A stretch of 7,546 nt of DNA from Candidatus Pelagibacter sp. (GCA_012963775.1 DTVC01000032.1:1-7546); one strand, 5' to 3'; numbered from the stretch's first letter, positions 1 through 7,481 are shown. The notes: a model not told the origin generated them from the sequence alone. Made by a program: numbers and translations.

Positions 1-80
1 ATTTCAATACCTTCAATAATTTTTCTCGGAGAGTTTTCTCCACCCATTGCGTCAATAGCAATTTTAACTTTATTTGACAT
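1..80 (-). CDS. plsX: Phosphate acyltransferase PlsX, N-terminal fragment (runs off the window)
   Basis: Only the first 26 codons are in the window; the gene continues past its left edge. The visible protein begins MSNKVKIAIDAMGGENSPRK, which carries the IDAMGG(D/E)N(A/S)P signature found at the start of PlsX. PlsX converts acyl-ACP to acyl-phosphate, the acyl donor for PlsY in phospholipid synthesis, and acts at the inner face of the membrane. The gene follows rpmF by 24 bp on the same strand, and rpmF-plsX is a widely conserved pair in proteobacteria, usually followed by fabH. The start is the ATG read from 80 to 78. No Shine-Dalgarno sequence is visible ahead of it, only an A/T-rich leader. 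The call rests on a short but distinctive N-terminus plus context. Confidence 0.9.
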   Translation of the reverse strand, partial: MSNKVKIAIDAMGGENSPRKIIEGIE

Positions 81-104
81 AATAAAATATATTTTTTTAT
101 ACTA

Positions 105-284
105 TTATTTTTTTGGCTCTAGTATTTGTTTACCATTATAAAGGCCTGTTTTTAAATCAACATGGTGCGAAAGTCTAAATTCACCTGATTTTTTATCTGC
201 AACTATATTGACAGAAGAAATTCTATGATGCGATCTTCTTTTGTTCCTTCTAGATTTTGATGTTTTTCTTTTTGGTACAGCCAT
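105..284 (-). CDS. rpmF: 50S ribosomal protein L32
   Basis: This small gene encodes 59 residues, beginning [20 protein letters not shown], the typical strongly basic L32 N-terminus (AVPKxKTSxSRRxxRRxH). L32 is a structural protein of the large ribosomal subunit. The middle contains the S-G-E-x-R-x-x-H-H-V segment, and the protein ends near Y-N-G-K-Q-I. It has no cysteines, so it is the zinc-free form usual in alphaproteobacteria, and the length fits the family. The ATG is read from 284 to 282 and the TAA stop lies at 107-105. It sits 9 bp after the chaperone gene and 24 bp before plsX, so all three are probably one transcript. In many proteobacteria a DUF177 (YceD) gene stands directly upstream of rpmF; none is present here. 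Confidence 0.95.
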   Translation of the reverse strand: MAVPKRKTSKSRRNKRRSHHRISSVNIVADKKSGEFRLSHHVDLKTGLYNGKQILEPKK

Positions 285-293
285 TGTAAATAT

Positions 294-818
294 TTACTTA
301 TAGTTAAATTTTAATTCACCTTTTAATACACTATCAGAGCCCAAATCGAAACAAAAAGCTACATATTCATTAAAATATTCGATTATACCCTTATTATTAT
401 TGATATTTTTTATATTATTTTGTTCCAAATATTTATTAAAAAAAATATTTTTAGCAGTTACTTTCATTTCTTTATACTTTTCGCAATTAAGCAAAATGTT
501 ATAAAAAATTTTTGTAAGAAATCTCATATTTTTATTTATAACGGAATCTCCATATCCAATTTCTCTCATATTTGATTCAATGTTATTAAAGATCAAATCA
601 AACATTTTCTGGTAAAAAATTTTATACATTTGATCTTTATTGTCTTGTTTTATTTTAATAAATATAAAAGAAATATGTATAAAAATTAGAAGAATTCGAT
701 TTTGGAAAGTATCAATCAAATCAAATTTAGTGTAAAATAATTTATTTCGTGATAATAAAAGAATATTATTATATAATATCTCTTCTTGGGTATTGATTTG
801 CTTTATATATTTCGACAT
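294..818 (-). CDS. Ubiquinol-cytochrome c chaperone family protein (CBP3-like)
   Basis: This 174-residue protein resembles the alphaproteobacterial relatives of mitochondrial CBP3, which help assemble the cytochrome bc1 complex. Recognisable parts are the L-x-x-x-I-L-L-L-S-R start near residues 18-25, F-Y at 28-29, a hydrophobic helix near 42-56 (the H-x-S-F-I-F-I part), M-F-D-L-I-F-N-N-I at about 72-80, and the best-kept block MREIGYGDSVINKNMR (about 84-99), where the family has R-E-M-G-x-G-D and K-x-M-K. It ends with a Y-V-x-x-x-F-D segment. There is no signal peptide, so it should be cytoplasmic. Its ATG (818-816) touches the bamE start codon, so its promoter must lie within the bamE coding region. 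Lys, Asn and Ile content is very high, which blurs the match. I am fairly sure of the family but less of the exact partner. Confidence 0.75.
   Translation of the reverse strand: MSKYIKQINTQEEILYNNILLLSRNKLFYTKFDLIDTFQNRILLIFIHISFIFIKIKQDNKDQMYKIFYQKMFDLIFNNIESNMREIGYGDSVINKNMRFLTKIFYNILLNCEKYKEMKVTAKNIFFNKYLEQNNIKNINNNKGIIEYFNEYVAFCFDLGSDSVLKGELKFNYK
772..777 (+). promoter_or_regulatory. Possible -10 element for the bamE-like gene
   Basis: A perfect TATAAT lies 41 bases before the ATG at 819, which would give a leader of about 35 nt. It falls inside the 5' part of the oppositely oriented chaperone gene. No convincing -35 hexamer is seen 16-18 bases upstream. In DNA this rich in A and T, such a hexamer is expected by chance, so this is only a candidate. 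Confidence 0.25.
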
Positions 819-1271
819 ATGAAAGAAACTGTATATTTGTTATTAATTTTACTTTTTACCATTAGTTGCCAACGCAATGAAATAGTAAAAACACATGGAA
901 TAGCATATTTAGAAAAAAGGGAGAAGTTAATATTTGTTAACAAATCGAATAAAAATGACACAATTAATATTTTTGGACAGCCATCCACAAAGGGAATGAC
1001 AAATGACAATTTATGGATTTATATTGAAAGAACTATGACTAAAGGAAAAATGTTTAAGTTAGGTAGAAATTATCTTACAAAAAATAACGTTTTAGTATTA
1101 GAGTTTGACAAATATGGTATCCTTAAAAAAAAGGAATTGTCTTCTATAGAAGATATGAAAAAACTAACTTTTGCAAAAAATATTACTGAAAACGAAATAC
1201 GAAAAGAAAACTTTGTATATAGTTTCTTGTCTAGCGTTAGACAAAAAATGCAAACACAAAGAAAAGATTAG
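819..1271 (+). CDS. bamE: BamE-like outer membrane assembly lipoprotein (SmpA/OmlA family)
   Basis: This 150-residue protein begins with a short lysine-glutamate n-region and a hydrophobic stretch (residues 5-15), ending in F-T-I-S-C with the putative lipidated Cys at residue 17. The next residue is Gln, not Asp, which fits outer membrane placement. The body carries the SmpA/OmlA pattern: K-S-N-K-N-D, then I-x-x-x-F-G-Q-P-S-T (about 51-60), then D-N-L-W-I-Y-I-E-R, then a strand with L-V-L-E-F-D. BamE is a small lipoprotein partner of BamA/BamD in folding outer membrane proteins. The C-terminal extension, with a [10 protein letters not shown] segment, is longer than in E. coli BamE. An in-frame TTG at 786 would add 11 residues before the signal peptide, so I prefer the ATG at 819. 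It is the only plus-strand gene here. The lipobox is imperfect (Thr at -3). Confidence 0.75.
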   Translation: MKETVYLLLILLFTISCQRNEIVKTHGIAYLEKREKLIFVNKSNKNDTINIFGQPSTKGMTNDNLWIYIERTMTKGKMFKLGRNYLTKNNVLVLEFDKYGILKKKELSSIEDMKKLTFAKNITENEIRKENFVYSFLSSVRQKMQTQRKD

Positions 1272-3361
1272 TGAGCAATTACAGCTAATAGTAATAAAGC
1301 TACTATATTTGTTATCTTAATCATTGGATTAACAGCCGGACCTGCCGTATCTTTATATGGATCACCCACGGTATCTCCGGTAACAGCAGCTTTATGTGCC
1401 TCAGATCCTTTTCCACCAAATTTACCATCTTCAATATATTTTTTTGCATTATCCCAGGCACCCCCACCTGCAGTCATTGAAATGGCAACAAAGAAACCTG
1501 TTACAATAACTCCTAACAGCATTGCTCCAACAGCAGCTAGCGCCGCTTCAATTCCACCTATCAATAATATGATAAAGTATAAAATTATAGGCGATAATAC
1601 TGGTAATAATGATGGTATTATCATTTCTTTGATAGCTGCTTTGGTTAATAAGTCCACTAACTTACTGTAATCAGGTTTTCTTTTGCGTTTCATAATTCCT
1701 GGTATTTTTTTAAACTGCCTTCTGACTTCAATTACGACAGCACCTCCTGCCCTTCCAACAGCTTGCATTGACATTGATCCAAATAAATATGGCAACATCC
1801 CTCCGATTAATAGACCAACCATAACGAATGGATTGGAAAGATCAAAATTTACTGAAATATTTTCGAGAGCAGATCCTTTAATGTTAGAAAAAAATTTAAT
1901 ATCTTCTGTATAAGCAGCAAATAAAACCAATGCACCTAATCCAGCGGAACTTATAGCATATCCTTTGGTAATAGCTTTTGTCGTATTGCCAACAGCATCT
2001 AAGGCATCTGTTGTTTTTCTAACACTTTTAGGTAAATTCGACATTTCAGCGATACCTCCTGCATTATCAGTCACTGGGCCATAAGCATCTAATGCAACCA
2101 CCATGCCTGCCAAGGCCAGCATTGTGGTTACGGATATAGCAATTCCAAATAAACCTGCAATATGATTGGTATATAAAATTCCTGATACAATAATCAACGC
2201 TGGTAAGGCAGTAGCTTCCAAAGAAACAGCCAAACCTTGAATGACATTTGTTCCATGACCTGTAGTAGATGATTTTGCGATACTTAAGACCGGGCGAAAC
2301 TTGGTTCCTGTGTAATATTCTGTCACCCAAATTATCAAGCCCGTAATTATTAAACCAATTATTCCACACGTATAAAGTTCAAAACCACTAAACTCAGCAT
2401 TTGTCGATGAATAAATAGTATCTAAACCAATAATTTTATCTGTAACTGGATACAAAATTACTGCAGAAAAAATGGCTGTGGCTAAAAATCCTTTATATAA
2501 AGCTCCCATTATATTTTTGTTTGAACCCAATCTCACAAAAAAAGTTCCTGCAATAGAAGTAAGTACACATGCTCCTCCAATCGATAGCGGATAAATCATC
2601 ATACTTAAATCACCTATGAAAAAAATTGATGACAAAACCATAGTAGCAACAATAGTCACAGCATACGTCTCAAACAAGTCTGCAGCCATGCCAGCACAGT
2701 CACCAACATTATCTCCAACATTGTCAGCTATAACCGCAGGATTTCTTGGATCATCTTCGGGAATTCCTGCTTCAATTTTACCTACCAAATCTGCCCCTAC
2801 ATCGGCACCTTTTGTAAAAATTCCACCACCTAATCTTGCAAAAATTGATATTAAAGACGCACCAAAGCCTAATCCAATAAGCGCATTAATTATTTCTCTA
2901 TTATCTATATTTAATTTTAATAAAATTAGGTAATAAGTCGATATTGACAATAAAGCTAAACCAGCGACTAACATTCCAGTGACAGCACCTGATTTAAAGC
3001 TAATATTTAAGCCGGAAGCAAGACCTTTGCGAGAAGCTTCGGCAGTTCTTACATTTGCTTGAACAGATATTAGCATTCCAATATAACCCGCTGCTCCAGA
3101 CAAAAAAGCTCCAATAAAATATCCAAAACCAACCCAAATTCCTAGAGCATATGTAATTATAATAAGAATAATAATTCCAACTATAGCAATAGTTTTATAT
3201 TGACGATTTAAATAAGCTCTTGCTCCGATTTGAATGGCGCTAGCGATTTCCTGCATTTTAATATTACCAGGACTAGCTGACAATATTTCTTTACTAACTA
3301 TGTAGCTATATAAAATTGCTAGTAAACCAGCTGCGATAATAATATAGAGAGTACTAATCAT
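1268..3361 (-). CDS. hppA: K+-insensitive membrane proton-pumping pyrophosphatase
   Basis: This 697-residue polytopic protein hydrolyses pyrophosphate and pumps protons across the membrane, saving energy from biosynthetic PPi. Its length matches bacterial HppA, and about 16 hydrophobic segments are evident. Signature blocks appear in order: [13 protein letters not shown] (185-197), [11 protein letters not shown] (214-224), [10 protein letters not shown] (431-440), [10 protein letters not shown] (632-641) and [19 protein letters not shown] (662-680), which together supply the Mg-PPi-binding Asp, Asn and Lys residues. The stretch [10 protein letters not shown] (458-467) has Lys462 and Thr465 at the two positions that are Ala and Gly in K+-dependent enzymes. 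This predicts a K+-independent H+ pump. The gene starts 73 bp after nusB and its TAA overlaps the bamE stop by 4 nt. It is visibly richer in G+C than its neighbours, as expected for a conserved protein. Confidence 0.98.
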   Translation of the reverse strand: MISTLYIIIAAGLLAILYSYIVSKEILSASPGNIKMQEIASAIQIGARAYLNRQYKTIAIVGIIILIIITYALGIWVGFGYFIGAFLSGAAGYIGMLISVQANVRTAEASRKGLASGLNISFKSGAVTGMLVAGLALLSISTYYLILLKLNIDNREIINALIGLGFGASLISIFARLGGGIFTKGADVGADLVGKIEAGIPEDDPRNPAVIADNVGDNVGDCAGMAADLFETYAVTIVATMVLSSIFFIGDLSMMIYPLSIGGACVLTSIAGTFFVRLGSNKNIMGALYKGFLATAIFSAVILYPVTDKIIGLDTIYSSTNAEFSGFELYTCGIIGLIITGLIIWVTEYYTGTKFRPVLSIAKSSTTGHGTNVIQGLAVSLEATALPALIIVSGILYTNHIAGLFGIAISVTTMLALAGMVVALDAYGPVTDNAGGIAEMSNLPKSVRKTTDALDAVGNTTKAITKGYAISSAGLGALVLFAAYTEDIKFFSNIKGSALENISVNFDLSNPFVMVGLLIGGMLPYLFGSMSMQAVGRAGGAVVIEVRRQFKKIPGIMKRKRKPDYSKLVDLLTKAAIKEMIIPSLLPVLSPIILYFIILLIGGIEAALAAVGAMLLGVIVTGFFVAISMTAGGGAWDNAKKYIEDGKFGGKGSEAHKAAVTGDTVGDPYKDTAGPAVNPMIKITNIVALLLLAVIAH

Positions 3362-3382
3362 CTATTTAAATAAATTAAGATT

Positions 3383-3422
3383 AAAAAAACGCAAATTGCC
3401 AAAAAAAAACATAAAAGGCAAC
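3383..3422 (-). terminator. Weak terminator-like hairpin between nusB and hppA
   Basis: Read on the minus strand just after nusB, TTGCC and GGCAA can pair (3421-3417 with 3400-3396), extended by one possible G-U pair. The 16-nt loop is T-rich, and seven T residues follow at 3389-3383. The stem is short, so termination would be weak or partial. The same stretch also holds a promoter-like pair on the minus strand: TTGGCA (3402-3397), 17 bases, then CTTAAT (3379-3374). That pair could serve hppA with a very short leader. Both readings are tentative. Confidence 0.3.
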
Positions 3423-3434
3423 AAAAATCTTTTT

Positions 3435-3836
3435 TTATCTATTTTCAACTCGACTTATCTTAGATACCTTTTCTAGTATAGCGTTTAAAAAGCCTTTTTG
3501 TGATTCCTGGACAAAAAAATCAGCTACTTTTAAGTATTCACTGATAACAACTTTTATAGGAGTTTTATGCATGAACATAAATTCATATATGGCAGCCATA
3601 ATCATTAATTTAACCATTAATTCAGTTTTATTCTCGTTAATATCTTGTTTTAATTCTTTATCTATTAAAGCCTGGATTAGTTCTTTTCTTTCAATAGTAC
3701 CTTTAACAACATCTTTTATGAATTTTTTATACCTGTGTTTTGGAAAAAAAATTTCAGAGTCCTTGCTTACATGATTTGCATATAATTTCTGAACAACAAT
3801 TACCCTAGGATTCTGAAGGGCTTCATTGTGACTCAT
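3435..3836 (-). CDS. nusB: Transcription antitermination factor NusB
   Basis: This 133-residue, mostly helical protein matches NusB in length and layout. Near the N-terminus is P-R-V-I-V-V-Q-K-L-Y (10-19), the family's R-x-x-A-x-Q-x-L-Y helix that helps bind boxA RNA. The second half has LMIMAAIYEF (77-86, family L-x-x-A-x-Y-E-L), then TPIKVVISEYLKVADFF (92-108) and K-G-F-L-N-A-I-L-E (114-122, family K-F-V-N-G-V-L-D). NusB binds NusE (ribosomal protein S10) and boxA RNA to prevent premature termination in rRNA operons. Its ATG overlaps the ribH stop as ATGA, implying translational coupling; ribH-nusB is one of the most conserved gene pairs in bacteria. A purine-rich GAAGATAAAAG lies just before the start. 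Confidence 0.95.
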   Translation of the reverse strand: MSHNEALQNPRVIVVQKLYANHVSKDSEIFFPKHRYKKFIKDVVKGTIERKELIQALIDKELKQDINENKTELMVKLMIMAAIYEFMFMHKTPIKVVISEYLKVADFFVQESQKGFLNAILEKVSKISRVENR

Positions 3837-4252
3837 CTTTTATCTTCATTTAAAATTCCTAAAACGGATAATACTGCCTTAGCCGCTTCTCCACCTTTGT
3901 TTTTTTTCATTGGATCTGCTCTTTCTAAAGCTTGTTTTCTATTTAGGCATGTTATTATTCCGTTTCCTATAGGTTTTTTATATCGAATTGATAAATCCAT
4001 TATTGCATTTATTGTAGCAGTAGAAATAAAATCAAAGTGTGGTGTTTTACCCTTTATAACACACCCCAGTGCAACAAAAGCATCGAAAGACTCAATGTTT
4101 TTAGCAATCATAATTGGTATTTCAAAAACCCCTGGTACAGTGATAATTTTGCAATCCGATTCTTCACCTAAAATTTTAATAGCACCATCATATAATTTTG
4201 ATGAAATATCAGAATAATATTTTGCCTGAATAATACAAAATTTTTGTTTCAT
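3833..4252 (-). CDS. ribH: 6,7-dimethyl-8-ribityllumazine synthase
   Basis: This 139-residue protein is lumazine synthase, which condenses 5-amino-6-ribitylamino-uracil with 3,4-dihydroxy-2-butanone 4-phosphate, the penultimate step to riboflavin. Visible motifs are T-V-P-G-V-F-E-I-P (38-46, substrate-binding loop), A-L-G-C-V-I-K-G-K-T-P-H-F-D-F (61-75) with the proton-transfer His72, N-G-I-I-T-C-L-N-R-K-Q-A-L-E-R-A (97-112) with the phosphate-binding Arg111, and N-K-G-G-E-A-A-K-A (118-126). Length is usual for the small, sheet-plus-helix subunit that forms pentamers or icosahedral shells. It overlaps ribB upstream and nusB downstream by ATGA junctions, so translation is probably coupled along the operon. 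The start chosen is the ATG at 4252; no strong Shine-Dalgarno sequence is seen. Confidence 0.96.
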   Translation of the reverse strand: MKQKFCIIQAKYYSDISSKLYDGAIKILGEESDCKIITVPGVFEIPIMIAKNIESFDAFVALGCVIKGKTPHFDFISTATINAIMDLSIRYKKPIGNGIITCLNRKQALERADPMKKNKGGEAAKAVLSVLGILNEDKR

Positions 4253-5343
4253 TTAATAATTTCCTGTTTTGTAATTCTGATTCCGTAGCCTTCTAATCCA
4301 ATAACTTTCTTTTTTGATCTAGTCACCAATATCATCTTTTTAATATTTAACGCTTTAATAATTTGTGCTCCTATGCCGTAGTTTTTAATTAATTTATCTT
4401 GACCTCTTTTATAAAATGTTTTGCTCTCATATCCTCTTAAAGTTTCAGAAACTGATTTGAGATTTGTATCTCTTATAAAGATTAAAACACAATCTTTATG
4501 ATTTTTAAAGTGTTCAATGGTTTGATTAAATGAATTTGGTAGTTTTTTTCCCATTAAATAATTTTTCACTATATTTGATGAAATAACTCTAACCCTTGGA
4601 TTTTTACTTTTTTTAATATCTCCCTTAATTAAAGCAAAATTTTCTGATCCATCTAATAAATTTTCAAAAATTTTTATATTGTAATTTTGTTTTTTAATTT
4701 TAATAGTCGAAGATTTTTTTAGTTTAATTAATTTTTCTCGGTTCAAACGATAAGCTATTAAATCATCAATTCTACCTAGTTTTAATTTATGTCTTTTTGC
4801 AAAATTTAGTAATTGTTTACCTTTAGCCATGCTACCATCATCATTCATAATTTCACAAATTACTGCCGAAGATCCACACTTAGATAGTCTAGAAACATCT
4901 ACAGAACCCTCTGTATGACCAGCTCGTACTAACACACCACCGTTTTTTGAAATAAGAGGAAAAACGTGACCTGGTGATACTATATCTTTAGATGAAGCAT
5001 TTTTTTTAATAGCAGTTTTAATGGTGTGAGCTCTATCATGAGCAGATATTCCAGTGGTAACACCTTTTCTCGCTTCTATGGACACTGTAAAAGCAGTTTG
5101 TGTTCTAGAGCTATTGCTAGGTGACATCAAAGATAAATTAAGTTTATTTACTTGATATTGAGTTAATGCCAAACATATAAGCCCTCTGCCATGCTTTGCC
5201 ATAAAGTTTATAGATTTAGCAGATATTTTAGATGCAGGTATAATAAGATCTCCCTCATTTTCTCTACCCTCATCATCGACTAAAACAAAAATCTTTCCTT
5301 TTTTGGCATCTTTTAAAATTTCACTAATTTTAGAAAATCCCAT
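4249..5343 (-). CDS. ribB: 3,4-dihydroxy-2-butanone 4-phosphate synthase with degenerate GTP cyclohydrolase II-like domain
   Basis: Residues 1-200 of 364 form a full DHBP synthase, which converts ribulose 5-phosphate to the four-carbon unit of riboflavin. Blocks seen: D-D-E-G-R-E-N-E-G-D-L (23-33), H-G-R-G-L-I-C (51-57), G-V-T-T-G-I-S-A-H-D-R-A (94-105), S-P-G-H-V-F-P-L (123-130), R-A-G-H-T-E-G-S-V-D (140-149) and C-E-I-M-N-D-D-G-S-M-A (163-173). Residues about 205-364 align in outline with GTP cyclohydrolase II (G-D-I near 241-243; Y-G-I-G-A-Q-I at 322-328; G-L-E-G-Y-G-I at 349-355). However, the three zinc cysteines and the E-G-R-G-I-G-L block are gone, and the only Cys there is Cys285. It will probably be annotated ribBA, but the RibA activity is doubtful. 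Similar decayed RibA-like domains fused to RibB are known in alphaproteobacteria. The start overlaps the ribE stop (TAATG), with a purine-rich AAAGAGAAG just ahead. Confidence 0.93.
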   Translation of the reverse strand: MGFSKISEILKDAKKGKIFVLVDDEGRENEGDLIIPASKISAKSINFMAKHGRGLICLALTQYQVNKLNLSLMSPSNSSRTQTAFTVSIEARKGVTTGISAHDRAHTIKTAIKKNASSKDIVSPGHVFPLISKNGGVLVRAGHTEGSVDVSRLSKCGSSAVICEIMNDDGSMAKGKQLLNFAKRHKLKLGRIDDLIAYRLNREKLIKLKKSSTIKIKKQNYNIKIFENLLDGSENFALIKGDIKKSKNPRVRVISSNIVKNYLMGKKLPNSFNQTIEHFKNHKDCVLIFIRDTNLKSVSETLRGYESKTFYKRGQDKLIKNYGIGAQIIKALNIKKMILVTRSKKKVIGLEGYGIRITKQEIIK

Positions 5344-5933
5344 TATCTTCTCTTTAAAAAGTTTTTTATATATTTGCCCAAAACATCAAATTCAATATTT
5401 ACTACATCTTTTTCCTTTAGGTGAATTAAATTAGTTAACTTGAGAGTTTGTGGAATAATCACAATTTGCAAGCCATCAATAAGAATTTTGGCAATGGTTA
5501 AGGATACACCATTAATAGTAATAGATCCTTTTTGAACAAGGTATTTTTTGAATTTTTTAGGAAATTTAAAATTAATTTGCAAAGATTTACCAACAAGATT
5601 AATTTTTTTTACTGCTGCGGTAGTATCAACATGACCTTGAACAAAATGTCCGGATATACGCTCACCATATTTTAAAGGTTTCTCAAGATTAATAATATCT
5701 CCTTTTATTGAAGTTTTAAAAATAGTTTTACTTAATGTTTCCTTGGAAATATAAAACTTACTTAAGTTTCTGTTATATTTTTCCAAAGTCAAACAAGCGC
5801 CAGAACATGAGATGGAAGAACCTATTTCTTTTTTTGTAAATTTTATTTTAGATAAAATATATAAAAAACAATTGTTATTTTTTTTATAGAGTCTATTAAT
5901 TATACCAGTATTTTTAATTATTCCATTAAACAT
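5343..5933 (-). CDS. ribE: Riboflavin synthase, alpha chain
   Basis: This 196-residue enzyme dismutates two 6,7-dimethyl-8-ribityllumazine molecules to riboflavin and the pyrimidine precursor. It starts M-F-N-G-I-I, the conserved N-terminus that forms part of the active site. It then shows the two lumazine-binding repeats: the first with SSISCSGACLTL (39-50), the second with GHFVQGHVDTTA (95-106) and GSITINGVSLTIA (136-148). Length fits the family (about 195-215). The name ribE follows the common enterobacterial-style usage; it is also called ribC in some annotations. It overlaps the upstream ribD stop and the downstream ribB start by one base each (TAATG), so the three are likely translationally coupled. 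No Shine-Dalgarno sequence is visible, consistent with re-initiation after ribD. Confidence 0.95.
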   Translation of the reverse strand: MFNGIIKNTGIINRLYKKNNNCFLYILSKIKFTKKEIGSSISCSGACLTLEKYNRNLSKFYISKETLSKTIFKTSIKGDIINLEKPLKYGERISGHFVQGHVDTTAAVKKINLVGKSLQINFKFPKKFKKYLVQKGSITINGVSLTIAKILIDGLQIVIIPQTLKLTNLIHLKEKDVVNIEFDVLGKYIKNFLKRR

Positions 5934-7036
5934 TAGTTAATTTTATATGTTATTAATTTATCACCAAAAAGATTGACCTTTTCGTTAATGCTCTCTTTAT
6001 CCTTTAAAATTAATTTTAAATTTTTTTTAATATTGCACATTCCATTTCTTCCAAGATTCTTATTTGATATAAAAAGCTTTAAATCATCAACCAAATTTTT
6101 ATACAAAAAATTAGTAGCCAATTTCATTCCGGTTTCCAAAAAAATCCTATAAAAACCTAATTGCCTTACCTTAATAAGAGCTTCACCTAAATCCAGATTT
6201 TTTTCTACATCCAGGGAAATTTTGAAAGATTTGACATTTAAATTTTTAAGTCGCTTAATTTTTTTTTTATTAGATTTGTTATAAAAAATTATTGTACGAT
6301 AAATACTAGCTTCCTTTATTATTTTTGAATTTAACGATATTTTTAATTTATTATCTAGTATAATTCTTGATGGACTTCTATTTTTCAAACCATCAATTCT
6401 GCAAGTTAATTCAGAATTATCTTTAATAATGGTTTTGCTACTTGTAATTATACAATCATGATTTGATCGCATTAAATGAACTCTTGCCCGTGAAAACTTA
6501 TTCGTAATCCATTTATTTTTTTTATTGATTGTAAAAAAATCTTTTGAGACCGACAATTTACAGGTAACAAAAGGTAATAAATTTCTTTTGGATTTAATAT
6601 AACTTCTATAAAATAAATTCAATTCATTAGCATAAGTGCCTTTATTAACGCTTATCTTTTTTCTCCTTAAAAGCTTTGTGCTCTTATTATATGATCTTAA
6701 ATCCGGATCATTTATGGAAAAAAAAACTTTTTTTATTCCATTTTTTATAATCGATTTTGTACAGGGTGATGTTTTTCCGTAATGAGAACAGGGTTCCAGT
6801 GTTACATATAATTCAGAATTTTTAAGGTTAGTCTTAGATAGATTTATTGCGTTCTGTTCGGCATGAGGTCTACCATTAATACTTGTAAATCCAATACTAA
6901 TTATGGAGTTATTTTTTGTAATAACGCAACCTACTGATGGATTTTCTTTTGTATTACCTAAGTTTTTTTGAGCTTGTGCTAAAGCAAGCTTCATAAAAAA
7001 TGTATGATTTGTATGTTTATTCTGATTTATAAACAT
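5933..7036 (-). CDS. ribD: Bifunctional riboflavin deaminase/reductase RibD
   Basis: This 367-residue protein has an N-terminal cytidine-deaminase-like domain (about 12-150) and a C-terminal reductase domain of dihydrofolate-reductase type (about 155-367), which carry out the second and third steps of riboflavin synthesis. The deaminase zinc motifs are intact: H-A-E (58-60) and [12 protein letters not shown] (81-92). The reductase keeps K-W-I-T-N (175-179), the [14 protein letters not shown] block (187-200) and L-V-D-D-L (315-319). It departs from the family at S-K-D-F (usual S-L-D-G, about 164-167) and D-N-S (usual D-D-P, about 206-208). It is very rich in Lys, Asn and Ile. The start at 7036 overlaps nrdR by 20 nt; Met15 (F-M-K-L-A-L) is the residue conserved inside the family's first helix, so the upstream ATG is preferred. 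Confidence 0.93.
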   Translation of the reverse strand: MFINQNKHTNHTFFMKLALAQAQKNLGNTKENPSVGCVITKNNSIISIGFTSINGRPHAEQNAINLSKTNLKNSELYVTLEPCSHYGKTSPCTKSIIKNGIKKVFFSINDPDLRSYNKSTKLLRRKKISVNKGTYANELNLFYRSYIKSKRNLLPFVTCKLSVSKDFFTINKKNKWITNKFSRARVHLMRSNHDCIITSSKTIIKDNSELTCRIDGLKNRSPSRIILDNKLKISLNSKIIKEASIYRTIIFYNKSNKKKIKRLKNLNVKSFKISLDVEKNLDLGEALIKVRQLGFYRIFLETGMKLATNFLYKNLVDDLKLFISNKNLGRNGMCNIKKNLKLILKDKESINEKVNLFGDKLITYKIN

Positions 7037-7481
7037 TCAAGTTGCCAATAAATTGTTCAAAATCTTTCGCTTCTTTAAAATTTTTATAAACTGAAGCAAA
7101 ACGAACATAAGCTACTTGATCTAAATTCGCGAGGCCCTCCATAATAAATTTTCCAATTGTTGAGGTTGGAATATCATTTTCACCAAGTCCCTCTAGATTT
7201 CTTACAATTTTTGAAATAAATTTTTCAATAGATTCACTATCTATGGGTCTTTTTCTCAATGATATATTAATTGATTTTGCAATTTTATCTCTATCAAAAG
7301 GTTCCTTATGACCATTATTCTTTACTACTGTTAATTCTCTAAATTGGACTCTTTCAAAGGTAGTAAAACGTTCTTTTCTAGTACAACCACATACCCTTCT
7401 TCTTCTTATTGCTGTTCCATCTTCAGTTGGTCTTGAATCAACAACAGACGTATCCTTTTCTCTACAAAATGGGCAAAGCAT
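7017..7481 (-). CDS. nrdR: Transcriptional repressor NrdR
   Basis: This 154-residue regulator is built of an N-terminal zinc ribbon and an ATP-cone domain. It senses ATP/dATP and represses ribonucleotide reductase genes through NrdR boxes. Seen: C-P-F-C (3-6), D-S-R-P-T-E-D (15-21), R-R-R-R (26-29), R-F-T-T-F-E (38-43), K-E-P-F-D-R-D-K-I (59-67), [11 protein letters not shown] (76-86) and [13 protein letters not shown] (123-135), all standard. The second half of the zinc ribbon reads [10 protein letters not shown]. The usual C-x-x-C is thus C-x-C, with one extra residue before R-F-T-T-F-E. The gene begins 3 nt after glyA and overlaps ribD by 20 nt; nrdR-ribD is a frequent neighbour pair in proteobacteria. 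The ATG at 7481 has an AAATAAAT-type leader with no Shine-Dalgarno sequence. Confidence 0.96.
   Translation of the reverse strand: MLCPFCREKDTSVVDSRPTEDGTAIRRRRVCGCTRKERFTTFERVQFRELTVVKNNGHKEPFDRDKIAKSINISLRKRPIDSESIEKFISKIVRNLEGLGENDIPTSTIGKFIMEGLANLDQVAYVRFASVYKNFKEAKDFEQFIGNLNVYKSE

Noticed and set aside
786..818. TTG at 786 as an earlier start for the bamE-like gene
   Set aside because: It would place 11 polar/aromatic residues before the lipoprotein signal peptide and overlap the divergent gene; the ATG at 819 gives a normal signal sequence.
2067..2369. Second minus-strand open frame of 100 codons within hppA
   Set aside because: It is in another frame of the same strand as a clear, uninterrupted hppA, with Cys/Trp/Asn-rich nonsense-like composition.
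2616..2933. Plus-strand open frame of 105 codons opposite hppA
   Set aside because: It mirrors conserved hppA codons, has Ser/Pro/Ala-rich low-complexity composition and no family resemblance; it is an antisense shadow.
1268..3361. Higher G+C of hppA taken as horizontal transfer
   Set aside because: Gly/Ala-rich conserved membrane sequence alone raises G+C; there are no flanking repeats, integrase or tRNA, and the gene sits tightly in place.
3828..4217. Plus-strand open frame of 129 codons opposite ribH
   Set aside because: The minus-strand ribH reading is unmistakable; the opposite frame shows no recognisable domain or start context.
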